From Gaiellasilicea sp963731615 (GTDB taxonomy: Bacteria > Actinomycetota > Thermoleophilia > Gaiellales > Gaiellaceae), in assembly GCA_963731615.1 (NCBI GenBank), contig CAVSWD010000002.1:62001-126000 (forward strand): 64,000 nt of DNA. The letters are read 5' to 3'. The first letter of the stretch is position 1; every line of letters begins with the position of its first letter. Below the pieces are notes generated by a model. The model did not search any database and was not told the origin of the DNA. It saw only the letters and a list, made by a program, of their open reading frames with translations. The position numbers were made by a program, and so were the translations under genes. Below, one piece after another: positions 26,210 through 34,383 of the stretch.

Positions 26210-27916
26210 GTGCCCGCGACTCTGCCGAGGAACGACGAGCTCGCCGACCAGCTCGAGCTGCTGGCCGATCTGAGCGAGCTCGAAGGCGAGGATTCCTTCC
26301 GTGTGCTTGCCTACCGCCGAGCTGCGACGCGCATCCGCGAGACCGGCGGCCCGGTCGCGCAGCTCGCCCTCGAGGGAAAGGCAAAGAGCCTCTCCGGAAT
26401 CGGCAAGACGATCGAGGACAAGATCGTCCAGGTCGTCGAGACCGGCGAGATGGAGGCGCTGACGAAGCGCAAAAAGCTCGTCCCCGAGGAGGTCGTCAAG
26501 TTCATGCGCCTGCCCGGCCTCGGGCCGAAGACGGCTCGCCGGATCTGGAAGGAGCTCGGGGTGACGACCCTCGCCGAGCTGAAGGAAGCGGCCGAGCAGC
26601 AGCGCCTCCGCGGGCTGACCGGCCTCGGAGCCAAGAGCGAGGAAAAGATCCTGAAAGCGCTCGCCGAGGAGCCGAAGGACCCGCGCGACTCGCGCCGTCT
26701 TCTGGGAAGCGGGCTGCCCTTCCTGCTCGAGCTCGTCGAGGAGCTGCGGCAGCACCCGGCGGCGGTCAAGGTGTCGGAGGCCGGCTCCGCCCGCCGCCGC
26801 CGCGAGACGTTCCGCGATCTCGACGTCATCGCCACGTCGACCGACCCGCCCGCGCTGATCGACGCGTTCACGAGCCGCGCCAATGTCGCCGACGTGGTCG
26901 CGAAGGGCGAGACGAAGGCGACGGTGATCACGAACGAGGGCTTCCGGCTCGACCTGCGTGTCGTCCCGCCGGAGTCGTACGGGAATCTGCTCCAGCACTT
27001 CACCGGCTCGAAGGAACACAACGTGGCGCTGCGCGAGGACGCGGTTCGGCGCGGTTTCTCGGTCTCGGAGTACTCGGTCACGAACACCGAGACGGGCGAG
27101 GAGTTCACCGCGGCCGGCGAGGAGGAGCTCTACGCCCACCTCGGCTACGCCTACATCCCGCCCGAGCTGCGCGAGAACGGCGGCGAGCTCAGCGCGGCTC
27201 GCCGCAAGGAGCTGCCGAAACTGATCGAGCGGTCGGATCTACGCGGCGATCTCCATGCCCACTCGACCTGGTCGGACGGCAAGGCGACGATCGAGGAGAT
27301 GGCGCGGGCCGCGCAGGCGCTCGGTCACGAGTTCCTGGCGCTCTGCGATCATTCGCCGCGGCTGCGCGACGGCCGGCTGCAGCGGCAGTGGGAGGAGATC
27401 GACGTCCTCAACGAGCGGCTGGCGCCCTTCCGGATCCTGAAGGGGATCGAGGTGAACATCCGCGCCAACGGCGAGATCGACGTTGCCGACGACCTGCTCG
27501 AGCCGCTCGACTGGGTGATGGCCTCGGTGCACTCGAGCTTCGACAACGACCCGACCGGCCGGGTTCTCGCCGCGATGGAGAGCCCGCATGTCGACTGCAT
27601 CGGCCATCCCACGAGCCGTCGGATCGGTGTTCGCAGCCCCTCCGCGATCGAGATCGAGAAGGTCGTCGAGCAGGCGTTGGCGACGGGAACGTTCCTCGAG
27701 ATCAACTCGCAGCCCGACCGCCTCGACCTGCGCGACGCGCATGCGCGACTCGCCGGGGAAGCCGGCCTGAAGCTCGTGATCTCGAGCGACGGGCACTCGA
27801 CGAACGCCCTTCGCTACGTCGATCTGGGCGTGGCGCAGGCGCGGCGCGCGTGGCTGACGAAGGGGCAGATCGTCAACGCGCGTCCCTGGAAGGCGATCGA
27901 GAAGCTGCGCAAGTGA
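26210..27916 (+). CDS. polX: Family X DNA polymerase with PHP domain (PolX)
   Basis: 568 residues: N-terminal lyase-like helices (about 5-75), helix-hairpin-helix (LPGLGPKTARRIW near 101-113; LTGLGAKSEEKIL near 136-148), polymerase palm with GSARR and DLD (Asp203, Asp205) plus Asp248 in FRLDLR, then a C-terminal PHP phosphoesterase (GDLHAHSTWSDG near 345; SSDGHSTNAL near the end). It fills short gaps in base excision repair and end joining, and the PHP domain gives 3'-5' exonuclease activity in Bacillus and Thermus relatives. GTG 26210 avoids running into the divergent gene. Confidence 0.93.
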   Translation: MPATLPRNDELADQLELLADLSELEGEDSFRVLAYRRAATRIRETGGPVAQLALEGKAKSLSGIGKTIEDKIVQVVETGEMEALTKRKKLVPEEVVKFMRLPGLGPKTARRIWKELGVTTLAELKEAAEQQRLRGLTGLGAKSEEKILKALAEEPKDPRDSRRLLGSGLPFLLELVEELRQHPAAVKVSEAGSARRRRETFRDLDVIATSTDPPALIDAFTSRANVADVVAKGETKATVITNEGFRLDLRVVPPESYGNLLQHFTGSKEHNVALREDAVRRGFSVSEYSVTNTETGEEFTAAGEEELYAHLGYAYIPPELRENGGELSAARRKELPKLIERSDLRGDLHAHSTWSDGKATIEEMARAAQALGHEFLALCDHSPRLRDGRLQRQWEEIDVLNERLAPFRILKGIEVNIRANGEIDVADDLLEPLDWVMASVHSSFDNDPTGRVLAAMESPHVDCIGHPTSRRIGVRSPSAIEIEKVVEQALATGTFLEINSQPDRLDLRDAHARLAGEAGLKLVISSDGHSTNALRYVDLGVAQARRAWLTKGQIVNARPWKAIEKLRK

Positions 27917-29218
27917 CGTTCCGCGAGGACGGTGTCGCCGCAGTTGACTGGGTCGCGTCGTATCTCGAGCGGCTGCGCGAGTTCCCGGTGCTGTCGCGGC
28001 TCGAGCCGGGCGAGCTTCGCGCAACGCTGCCCGCGGCGCCGCCGGAGACGGCCGAGCCGTTCGCGGCGATCCTGCGCGACCTCGACGACGTGCTGCTGCC
28101 GGCGGTGACCCACTGGCAGAGCCCGCGCTTCCTCGCCTACTTCCCCAGCAGCGGCTCCGAGCCGGCGATCCTGGCCGAGCTTCTGATCGCGGGGCTGAAC
28201 CAGGTCGGCATCCTCTGGCGCACCTCGCCGGCGTTGCAGGAGCTCGAGGAGGTGACGCTCGACTGGCTCGCGCAGCTGCTCGGGCTGCCCGAGGGCCTGC
28301 ACGGCCACCTCGAGGACACGGCGTCGACAGGGACGATGACCGCGCTGGCGGCGGCGCGGCACGCCCGGCCGGAAGCGCGCGTCGTCGTCTGCTCCGAGCA
28401 CGCGCACTCCTCCGTCGAGAAGGCGTGCCGGCTGCTCGAGCTCGTGGCGCGCCCGACTCCCGTCGACGACGCCTTCAGCCTGCGTCCCGACGCGCTCGAC
28501 CTCAGCGGCGCGTGCGCCGTCGTCGCCACGATCGGGACGACCTCCACGAGCTCGATCGACCCGGTGCCCGCGGTCGCCGATGCCTGCGAGCGCGAAGGGC
28601 GTCTGGCTGCACGTCGACGCGGCGTACGCCGGCTCGGCCGCCGTCTGTCCGGAGCTGCGCGGGCTGCACGCCGGCTGGGAGCGGGCCGACTCGATCGTCG
28701 TCAACCCGCACAAGTGGTTGCTGACGACGATGGGCTGCTCGGCGCTCTGGACACGGCGACCGGACGACCTGCGGGCCGCCTTCAGCCTCGTGCCGGAGTA
28801 CCTGCGCGTCAGCGAGGAGGTCGCGAGCCTCTCCGAGTACAGCCCGGCGCTCGGCCGCCAGTTCCGGGCGCTGAAGCTCTGGACCGTGCTCCGCTGCTAC
28901 GGGCGCGCGGGCCTGCAGCAGCGGATCCGCGAGGCGATCCGGCTGGCGGCGCTGTTCGAGGACTGGGTGCGAGAGGAGCCGGGCTGGGAGATCGTGGCGC
29001 CGCGGCCGTTCTCGCTCGTCTGCTTCCGACACGACGGCTCCGACGAGGAGAACGAGGCGCTGCTCGAGTGCGTCAACGCTTCCGGCGAGGTCTTCATCTC
29101 GCACACCAAGCTGAATGGGCGCTACACGCTGCGCCTAGCGATCGGGAACGCGCGGACGACCGAGGACGACGTGCGGCTCGCGTGGGACGTGCTCAGGCGG
29201 GAAGCGGCACGGCTGTAG
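27913..29218 (+). CDS. PLP-dependent aromatic-L-amino-acid-type decarboxylase, frame broken near 28600
   Basis: About 434 residues when one extra base is removed. Group II decarboxylase motifs: HWQSPRFLAYFPSSGSEP, HLEDTASTGTMTALAAAR, CSEHAHSSVEKAC, VATIGTTSTSSIDP, HVDAAYAG and the PLP lysine in NPHKWLLTTMGC. The frame shifts between ADACEREG and VWLHVDAAYAG; a surplus base in AAGGGCG at 28599-28603 accounts for it. Likely makes an aromatic amine (tryptamine, tyramine or phenethylamine); the exact substrate is unknown. GTG 27913 overlaps the polX stop, suggesting co-transcription. Confidence 0.85.
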
Positions 29219-29813
29219 GCGGCCCGAAGGCGTCGAGCAGTTGCTCGAGCACCGCGGAGTCGCCTTCGATCCGAACGCCTTCCGTCTGTCGGTTCACCAC
29301 GAGGTGGTAGAAGCCGATCGCGTCGGTCTCGACGAAGACGTCTGCGTCGTCGGCCAGTCCCTCGACCGCGATCCCATCGACGAGCGACGCCTCCTCGTCG
29401 CCGACGCGGAAGGTCATCGTCCCGGACGGTGAGACCGGCGAGAGCGCGAGGTCGAGCGCGTGCATCAGCCAGCCCGGCTCGAGCACGTCGAGCGGCGGGG
29501 GACCCATCAGGCGGGCACCGAAGCGCGCGAGCTCGTGCAGCACCGGCCGAAGCTCGCGACCCGCAGCGGTCAGCTCGTAGACGGTCGACGCGGCGGGCGG
29601 CGGCAGCTTCCGCTTCTCGACGAGGCCGGCCGCCTCCAGCTCCTTCAGCCGTGCGGCCAGGATGTTCGTCCCGATTCCCGGCAGCTCGTCGACGAGATCG
29701 GTGTAGCGCTTCGGCCCGTAGAGCAGCTCGCGCGCGACGAGCAGCGTCCAGCGCTCGCCGACGAGGCTGAGCGCGCAGGCGATCGGGCAGTACTGGTCGT
29801 AGCGCTTGGCCAC
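29193..29813 (-). CDS. HxlR-family transcriptional regulator
   Basis: 206 residues. N-terminal HxlR winged helix: YDQYCPIACALSLVGERWT (with the conserved Cys), LLYGPKRYTDLVDELPGI and NILAARLKELEAAGLVEKR. A C-terminal extension of about 90 residues (FRVGDEEASLVDGIAVEGL) resembles a sterol-carrier-like domain found in some HxlR proteins. Many family members sense electrophiles or quinones through Cys. Divergent from an MFS exporter, with a palindrome between. The end overlaps the decarboxylase gene by 26 bases. Confidence 0.85.
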   Translation of the reverse strand: MAKRYDQYCPIACALSLVGERWTLLVARELLYGPKRYTDLVDELPGIGTNILAARLKELEAAGLVEKRKLPPPAASTVYELTAAGRELRPVLHELARFGARLMGPPPLDVLEPGWLMHALDLALSPVSPSGTMTFRVGDEEASLVDGIAVEGLADDADVFVETDAIGFYHLVVNRQTEGVRIEGDSAVLEQLLDAFGPPTAVPLPA

Positions 29814-29831
29814 TGCTTTCCATTCTGCACT

Positions 29832-29856
29832 ACTCACTTGCAAAAAGCAAGCGAGT
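29832..29856. promoter_or_regulatory. Palindrome, likely HxlR operator
   Basis: Arms ACTCACTTGC and GCAAGCGAGT around AAAAA, one mismatch in ten. It lies in the 82-base gap between the HxlR gene and the MFS exporter, where a dimeric regulator would control both. A further half-site-like TTCGCAAGC follows at 29865-29873. Confidence 0.65.
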
Positions 29857-29895
29857 CCTGTAAGTTCGCAAGCATCGACCCCCCGAAGAGAAGGA

Positions 29896-31338
29896 ATGAC
29901 AGTGGTTACCTCACCTCGCATGAAATGGCTCGGACTGGCGCTCCTGGCCGCCGTCCAGTTCATGGTCGTGCTCGACATCGCGATCGTGAACGTCGCTCTA
30001 CCGTCGATTCAGACCGACCTCGACTTCTCGCAGGCGAACCTGCAGTGGGTGATCTCCGCCTATGCGCTCGTGTTCGGAGGCTTCCTGCTCCTCGGCGGCC
30101 GAACCGCCGACCTGCTCGGACGCCGGCGCGTGTTCATGATCGGCCTGGTCATCTTCACGGTCGGCTCGCTGCTCTGCGGGCTCGCCTGGTCGGAGGCCTC
30201 GCTGATCGGCGCCCGGGCGATCCAGGGCTTCGGCGCGGCCACGATCTCGCCGGCCGCGCTGGCGATCCTGATGACCACGTTCGCCGAAGGCCGTGAGCGG
30301 AACGTCGCTCTCGGCGTCTGGGGCGCAGTCGGCGGCTTCGGTGCCGCGGCGGGCGTCCTGCTCGGAGGCGTCCTCACGGATCTGTTCTCCTGGGAATGGA
30401 TCTTCTTCGTCAACATCCCCGTCGGCCTGGTCGCCCTGGGGCTCGCGCCGGTTCTGCTCAGGGAGAGCAAGGACACGCGCGTGAAGACCTTCGACGCGCT
30501 CGGCGCGATTCTCGTCACCTCGGGACTGACCGCCGTCGTGCTCGCAATGACGCAGGGCAACCAGTGGGGCTGGAGCTCCGGCCGCACGATCGGGGTCTTC
30601 GCGCTCGCGGCCGCCTTGCTCGCCGGCTTCGTTGCCTGGGAGCGGCGCGTTGCCGAGCCGCTGATGCGGTTCGGGATCCTGCGGACGAAGACCGTGCTCG
30701 GCGCGAACGTCACCGGTTTCATCCTCGGGACGGCGCTCTTCTCGATGTTCCTGATGCTGACGCTCTACATGCAGCAGGTGCTCGGGTACTCGGCGATGAA
30801 GACCGGCGTCGCGTACCTCGCGGTAGCCGGCACGTCGATCATCTGGGCGAACGTCGCTGCGGCGCTGGTGAACAAGGTCGGCGTCCGGCCGCTGATCGCG
30901 GCCGGGATGGCGATCCTCGCGGTCGGCCTGCTCCTGTTCACGCAGATCCCGGTCGACGGCACCTACGTCGCCAACCTGCTGCCCGGTTTCCTGATCATCG
31001 CGCTCGGGATGGCGCTCTGCTTCGTGCCGATCTCGATCGCGGCGCTCGCGGGCGTCCAGCAGGCCGAGGCCGGCCTCGCTTCCGGGCTGATCAACACCTC
31101 ACAGCAGATCGGCGGTGCCGTCGGGATCGCACTGCTCTCGACGGTCGCGATCTCGCGAACGGACAACGAGCTCGCCGCGGGCGCGGCGAGGCCTGAGGCA
31201 CTCACGTCCGGCTTCCAGCTCGCTTTCTGGGTCGCTGCCGGCATCGCGCTCGCAGGCGTGGTCGCGGCGCTGACCCTGATCCGGCAGGAGGAGATCGAGG
31301 TCGCTCCCGAGGCGAAGGCGGCTCTCGAAGCGGCCTAG
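29896..31338 (+). CDS. MFS drug exporter, DHA2 (14-TM) family
   Basis: 480 residues with about 14 membrane segments. Motif C-like GVWGAVGGFGAAAGVLLGG and motif A GGRTADLLGRRRVFM are visible; MVVLDIAIVNVALPSI is the DHA2 signature (D, then IVNVALP). The ATG at 29896 has AGAAGGA upstream. Divergent from an HxlR repressor, so it probably exports a toxic compound sensed by it. Substrate unknown. Confidence 0.9.
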   Translation: MTVVTSPRMKWLGLALLAAVQFMVVLDIAIVNVALPSIQTDLDFSQANLQWVISAYALVFGGFLLLGGRTADLLGRRRVFMIGLVIFTVGSLLCGLAWSEASLIGARAIQGFGAATISPAALAILMTTFAEGRERNVALGVWGAVGGFGAAAGVLLGGVLTDLFSWEWIFFVNIPVGLVALGLAPVLLRESKDTRVKTFDALGAILVTSGLTAVVLAMTQGNQWGWSSGRTIGVFALAAALLAGFVAWERRVAEPLMRFGILRTKTVLGANVTGFILGTALFSMFLMLTLYMQQVLGYSAMKTGVAYLAVAGTSIIWANVAAALVNKVGVRPLIAAGMAILAVGLLLFTQIPVDGTYVANLLPGFLIIALGMALCFVPISIAALAGVQQAEAGLASGLINTSQQIGGAVGIALLSTVAISRTDNELAAGAARPEALTSGFQLAFWVAAGIALAGVVAALTLIRQEEIEVAPEAKAALEAA

Positions 31339-32054
31339 AGCAGCTTCAGCAGCACCAGCAGCTCAGCGGGGCCGCCGACGACGATGTCGGCGGCCTCGCG
31401 CAGCTCGGCCGGGCCTTCCGCCGAGGCGACCGCGACCCGGACGCCGAGCCCGAGGCCCCGGAGCGCCTCGAAGGCGTCCAGGTCGGTCGTGTCGTCGCCC
31501 GCGTAGAGCGCCCGCTCGAGCCCGTGCTCGCCAAGCAGATGCGCGACTGCGGTGCCTTTGTGGGCGCCCACCGGCGGGCGGAGCTCCAGCACCTTGCGGC
31601 CGAACCGGGCGACCAGCCCTTCGTGACGCGCTCGGGTTGCGACCGCCTCCAGCATCGTCAGCGCTTCGCCCTCGTCCTCGGCCCGCCGGTAGTGAAAGGT
31701 GATCGTCAGCGGCTTGCGCTCGATGTCCTCCCAGTCGACCGTGGCGGCGAAGTTTTGAAGCCGGTCGCTCCAGGCGGCGGCCTCCGGTTCCAGCTCGAGC
31801 CCGTGCTCGCCGACGTAGACGAGCTCGTCCAGGCCGACCACGCGGCGCGCGTCTGCGCCCGAGCGGCCGCTGATGCAGGCGACGAGGGCGTACCGCCCGT
31901 TGAGGCGGCGGAGCTCGGCGCGCGTCTCCTCGGGGACGTTGGCCTCGTGCGGCACCTCCACGATCGGGGCCAGCACGCCGTCGACGTCGAGAAGCAGCGC
32001 CGCCCGGCCGGGGTCTTCGGCGAGGCGTGCCAGCAGGGAGTCGTCGCCGACCAT
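31335..32054 (-). CDS. otsB: Trehalose-6-phosphate phosphatase OtsB
   Basis: 239 residues, HAD superfamily. Motif I LLLDVDGVLAPIVE (DxDGT variant with Val), motif II region CISGRSGADARRVVG, cap domain in the middle, Lys in PPVGAHKGTAVAHLL, and motif IV GDDTTDLDAFEAL. It should release trehalose, a common osmoprotectant. No otsA is nearby, so trehalose-6-phosphate must come from elsewhere. ATG 32054 is 6 nt from its -10 box. Its stop overlaps the MFS stop by 4 bases, tail to tail. Confidence 0.87.
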   Translation of the reverse strand: MVGDDSLLARLAEDPGRAALLLDVDGVLAPIVEVPHEANVPEETRAELRRLNGRYALVACISGRSGADARRVVGLDELVYVGEHGLELEPEAAAWSDRLQNFAATVDWEDIERKPLTITFHYRRAEDEGEALTMLEAVATRARHEGLVARFGRKVLELRPPVGAHKGTAVAHLLGEHGLERALYAGDDTTDLDAFEALRGLGLGVRVAVASAEGPAELREAADIVVGGPAELLVLLKLL

Positions 32055-32059
32055 CGCCC

Positions 32060-32066
32060 TAGGATA
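32060..32066. promoter_or_regulatory. Superimposed divergent -10 boxes (otsB / TauE pair)
   Basis: The heptamer TAGGATA holds TAGGAT on the + strand (32060-32065, 7 nt before GTG 32073) and TATCCT on the - strand (32066-32061, 6 nt before the ATG at 32054). The boxes share 5 bases in an 18-base intergenic gap, with no ribosome-binding site for either gene. Confidence 0.55.
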
Positions 32067-32072
32067 CGAGCG

Positions 32073-32423
32073 GTGCTGCCGAAGCTCGTAGCGATCGGTG
32101 TCTGCGCGGGCCTCTTCAGCGCTCTCTTCGGCGTCGGCGGCGGGATCGTGATCGTGCCGCTGCTGCTTCTGGTCGCCGGCTTCGACGGCCGGGTCGCGAC
32201 CGGTACGTCGCTCGCAGCGATCGGCATCACCGCGCTCGCCGGCACGATTCTGTACGCCTTCGGGGGTCACGTCCACGTTGCCCACGCCGCCCTGGTCGGG
32301 ATTCCGGCGAGCTTCGGAGCGGTTCTGGGCGCCGCGATCCAGCAGCGCGTTTCGGCCCGCGCCCTCACGCTCGCCTTCGCATCGCTTCTCGCCGCGATCG
32401 CGGTCTGGCTGCTCATCGCATGA
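32073..32423 (+). CDS. TauE/SafE-family permease, N-terminal half protein
   Basis: 116 residues, four predicted membrane segments, with the family signature ALFGVGGGIVIVPLLLL in the first. TauE/SafE (sulfite/organosulfonate exporter, DUF81) proteins normally have about 250 residues with this motif twice; this gene encodes one repeat and the next gene the other. They overlap by 4 bases and are complete, so I read them as a split transporter forming a heterodimer. The transported anion is unknown. Confidence 0.8.
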   Translation: MLPKLVAIGVCAGLFSALFGVGGGIVIVPLLLLVAGFDGRVATGTSLAAIGITALAGTILYAFGGHVHVAHAALVGIPASFGAVLGAAIQQRVSARALTLAFASLLAAIAVWLLIA

Positions 32424-32812
32424 GTGCGACGACCGTGCTGTTCGCGGTGTTGCTCGGCCTCGCCGCCGGAGTGCTCGCCGGCTTCTTCGGCGTCGGCGGC
32501 GGGATCCTGTTCGTGCCGACCCTCGTCGCGCTCGGGCTCTCCCAGCTCGACGCCGAGGCGACCTCGCTGCTCGCGATCCTGCCGACCGTGGCCGCCGGCA
32601 CCTGGCGCCAGCGCCGCTACGGCAACGTGCGCGCCCACTCGGCGCTCGTCCTCGGCCTCTCGTCGATCGCCGGTGTCGCCGCGGGCGTCGCGATTGCCAC
32701 CTCGTTGCCGGAGGACACGCTGCGGCGCCTGTTCGCCGTCCTGCTCCTCGGCGTGGCGACGCAACTCGCGTGGCGGGCACGGCGTCCCGCGCCGTATCCT
32801 TCTCGACCATGA
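32420..32812 (+). CDS. TauE/SafE-family permease, second half protein
   Basis: 130 residues with the same signature, GFFGVGGGILFVPTLVAL, then three further membrane segments and a basic tail (AWRARRPAPYP). Inverse partner of the preceding gene. Each half carries its own start and stop, with no disturbed frame between them, which argues against a broken single gene. The 3' end overlaps the next start by 4 bases. Confidence 0.8.
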   Translation: MSATTVLFAVLLGLAAGVLAGFFGVGGGILFVPTLVALGLSQLDAEATSLLAILPTVAAGTWRQRRYGNVRAHSALVLGLSSIAGVAAGVAIATSLPEDTLRRLFAVLLLGVATQLAWRARRPAPYPSRP

Positions 32813-33195
32813 CGGAGCACGAGGAGATCTGGCTCCCGCTCGTCGACGAGCCGATCGGCAGCATCGTCGCGCAGATCCAGCAGGACGACCCCGAGATCGA
32901 GCGCCTCGTCGGCTCCCCGAAGCGCATCCTCGCGTTCCGGACGTTCGCCTACATCCGAGTCGGCGTGAAGCTCGGCGAGCTGCTGGTCGAGAACGATGTC
33001 CCGCCCTATGACGGCTCGGACTCTTGGATCGAGCTGCTGCTACGCGACCCGAAGCATCGGGCCGCGGTCGCACAGGAGGTGCGTGCGGTCGCCGAGGAGA
33101 TCGCAGCCGACCCGCTCTACGGCGAGGAGCCGCTCGGGCCTGACGACGACGTCCGGGCGCGCTTCCGCGACTTCGCCCGCAAGCTCGACGCCTAG
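32809..33195 (+). CDS. Conserved hypothetical acidic protein
   Basis: 128 residues, mostly helical and acidic, no membrane segment or known motif. Recognisable stretches: EIERLVGSPKRILAFR, VGVKLGELLVENDVPPYDG and a charged C-terminus. ATG 32809 overlaps the preceding stop, and a TATCCT box lies 8 nt upstream, so it may also have its own leaderless transcript. Function unknown; the operon links it to the split TauE pair. Confidence 0.7.
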   Translation: MTEHEEIWLPLVDEPIGSIVAQIQQDDPEIERLVGSPKRILAFRTFAYIRVGVKLGELLVENDVPPYDGSDSWIELLLRDPKHRAAVAQEVRAVAEEIAADPLYGEEPLGPDDDVRARFRDFARKLDA

Positions 33196-33908
33196 GCGTT
33201 GTCGATCAGGCTGACGGCGAGCACGGCCGCGAAGCCGGCGAGTGTCAGGAGCACCCGGCGGGCTGACGGATGCTGGTGCGCGTGCGGGAGCAGGTCGGTC
33301 GCGCCCATGAAGATGAAGAACCCGGCGTAGACCGCCAGCAACGCGCCGAGATTCGCCTCCGAGATCGAGAGCGCCGTGCCGACGATCGCGCCGAGCAGCG
33401 GCGCGATGGCGTCCACCGCGAGCCAGCGGATCGCGCGCGTGCGATCGCCGGTCTGGCGCAGCACGAAGCCGACCGTGTTCAGGCCGTCCGCGAAGTCGTG
33501 GGCGACGACGGCGAGAAAGACGAGCAGTCCGGTCTCGGTCGAGAGCCCGAACGCGATGCCGATTCCCAGCCCGTCGATGAAGCTGTGTACCGACAGACCC
33601 GCGGCCCCGAGCGCGCCGACCTGGGCGTGCGCGTGAATCTGGTCGGCGTCGTCCCGGTGGTGCAGCACGACCGCGCGCTCGGCGAGAAAGAAGAAGACGA
33701 AGCCGCCGCCGACGAGCAGTCCGACCCGCTGCGGGTCGTCAACGGCCTCGATCGCCTCGGGCAGGACCTGAAAGAGCGCGACCGCGACGACGATGCCGCC
33801 GGTCAGGGCGATCGCCGTCGCCAGGTCGCGCGCTAGCCGCAGAGCCGCGTATCCGCCCGCGAGCGTGGAGAGGACGGTGATCGCGGCGAGCGGGATCGCA
33901 AGCGTCAC
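33192..33908 (-). CDS. ZIP-family metal transporter
   Basis: 238 residues with about eight membrane segments. Metal-binding motifs: HSFIDGLGIGIAFGL in segment IV and HDFADGLNTVGFVLR in segment V, plus a His-containing loop HHRDDADQIHAHAQ between earlier helices. Imports zinc, iron or similar divalent metal. GTG 33908 overlaps the Fur-family gene stop by 4 bases, so regulator and transporter share an operon and a Fur-box-like site. The stop overlaps the upstream gene tail to tail. Confidence 0.9.
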   Translation of the reverse strand: MTLAIPLAAITVLSTLAGGYAALRLARDLATAIALTGGIVVAVALFQVLPEAIEAVDDPQRVGLLVGGGFVFFFLAERAVVLHHRDDADQIHAHAQVGALGAAGLSVHSFIDGLGIGIAFGLSTETGLLVFLAVVAHDFADGLNTVGFVLRQTGDRTRAIRWLAVDAIAPLLGAIVGTALSISEANLGALLAVYAGFFIFMGATDLLPHAHQHPSARRVLLTLAGFAAVLAVSLIDNA

Positions 33909-34300
33909 GCGCAGCTCCGGCAGGTGCCGTAGATGTCCAGCTCGTGCGCCGCCGGACTGAAGCCGTGGGAGCGGCGCAGATCAGCCTCGGACGGTGCCGC
34001 GCAGAGCTCGGTCTCCTCGACGCCGCCGCACGTCGTGCAGACGAGATGGTGGTGGTGCTCGGGCCGGCAGCGGACGTAGGCGTGCCGGCCCTCGCCGAGC
34101 AGGGGGTGAAGGGCGCCGCCGGCGCGCAGGAGCTCGACCGTTCGGTAGGTGGTCGCGAGACCCAGCCGCGGCTCGAAACGCCGCGCGCGCTCGTGCAGCT
34201 CGGCGACGGTGAAGCTGCCCGTCGCCTCGGTCACCGCGCGCGCGACGGCGCGCCGCTGCGCGGTCGCTCGCACGCCGAGGGGAAGCTCCTGCTCGTTCAT
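33905..34300 (-). CDS. Fur-family metal-responsive regulator
   Basis: 131 residues. Winged helix with TATGSFTVAELHERARR and LGLATTYRTVELLRAGGALH, then metal-binding HAYVRCRPEHHHHLVC, and two CxxC pairs (CTTCGG, CRSC) that hold structural zinc. Zur or Fur cannot be separated by sequence alone, but a ZIP importer in the same operon favours Zur. The -10 box TAGGCT lies 7 nt before the ATG with a Fur-like box just upstream, suggesting autoregulation. Confidence 0.9.
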   Translation of the reverse strand: MNEQELPLGVRATAQRRAVARAVTEATGSFTVAELHERARRFEPRLGLATTYRTVELLRAGGALHPLLGEGRHAYVRCRPEHHHHLVCTTCGGVEETELCAAPSEADLRRSHGFSPAAHELDIYGTCRSCA

Positions 34301-34307
34301 GACGAAC

Positions 34308-34313
34308 AGCCTA
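34308..34313 (-). promoter_or_regulatory. -10 box for leaderless fur-family gene
   Basis: TAGGCT on the - strand, 7 nt before ATG 34300. The putative Fur/Zur box begins 1 base further upstream. Prediction. Confidence 0.5.
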
Positions 34314-34314
34314 G

Positions 34315-34335
34315 ATGAAAGTGATTCTCATTCTC
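34315..34335. promoter_or_regulatory. Fur/Zur-box-like inverted repeat
   Basis: AAAGTGATTCTCATTCT holds near-inverted AGTGA and TCATT halves around TTC, resembling Fur-family operators (consensus half-sites TGATAAT-like, with AATGA/TCATT core). It covers the region upstream of the fur-ZIP promoter and lies about 37 bases upstream of the M23 peptidase -10 box. Match to consensus is partial. Confidence 0.5.
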
Positions 34336-34371
34336 AAGAAGAGAAAACCGACCACCGTCGCCTGCGATTCG

Positions 34372-34377
34372 GATAAT
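34372..34377 (+). promoter_or_regulatory. -10 box for leaderless M23 peptidase gene
   Basis: GATAAT ends 6 nt before GTG 34384. This supports GTG 34384 as the start rather than the in-frame ATG at 34315, which lies in the Fur-box region. Prediction. Confidence 0.45.
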
Positions 34378-34383
34378 GGGGCG

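Noticed and set aside
25900..29310. Long + strand open frame across the mannosyltransferase, polX and decarboxylase
   Set aside because: Arg-rich in most of its length; only its decarboxylase part is real, and that belongs to the gene starting at 27913.
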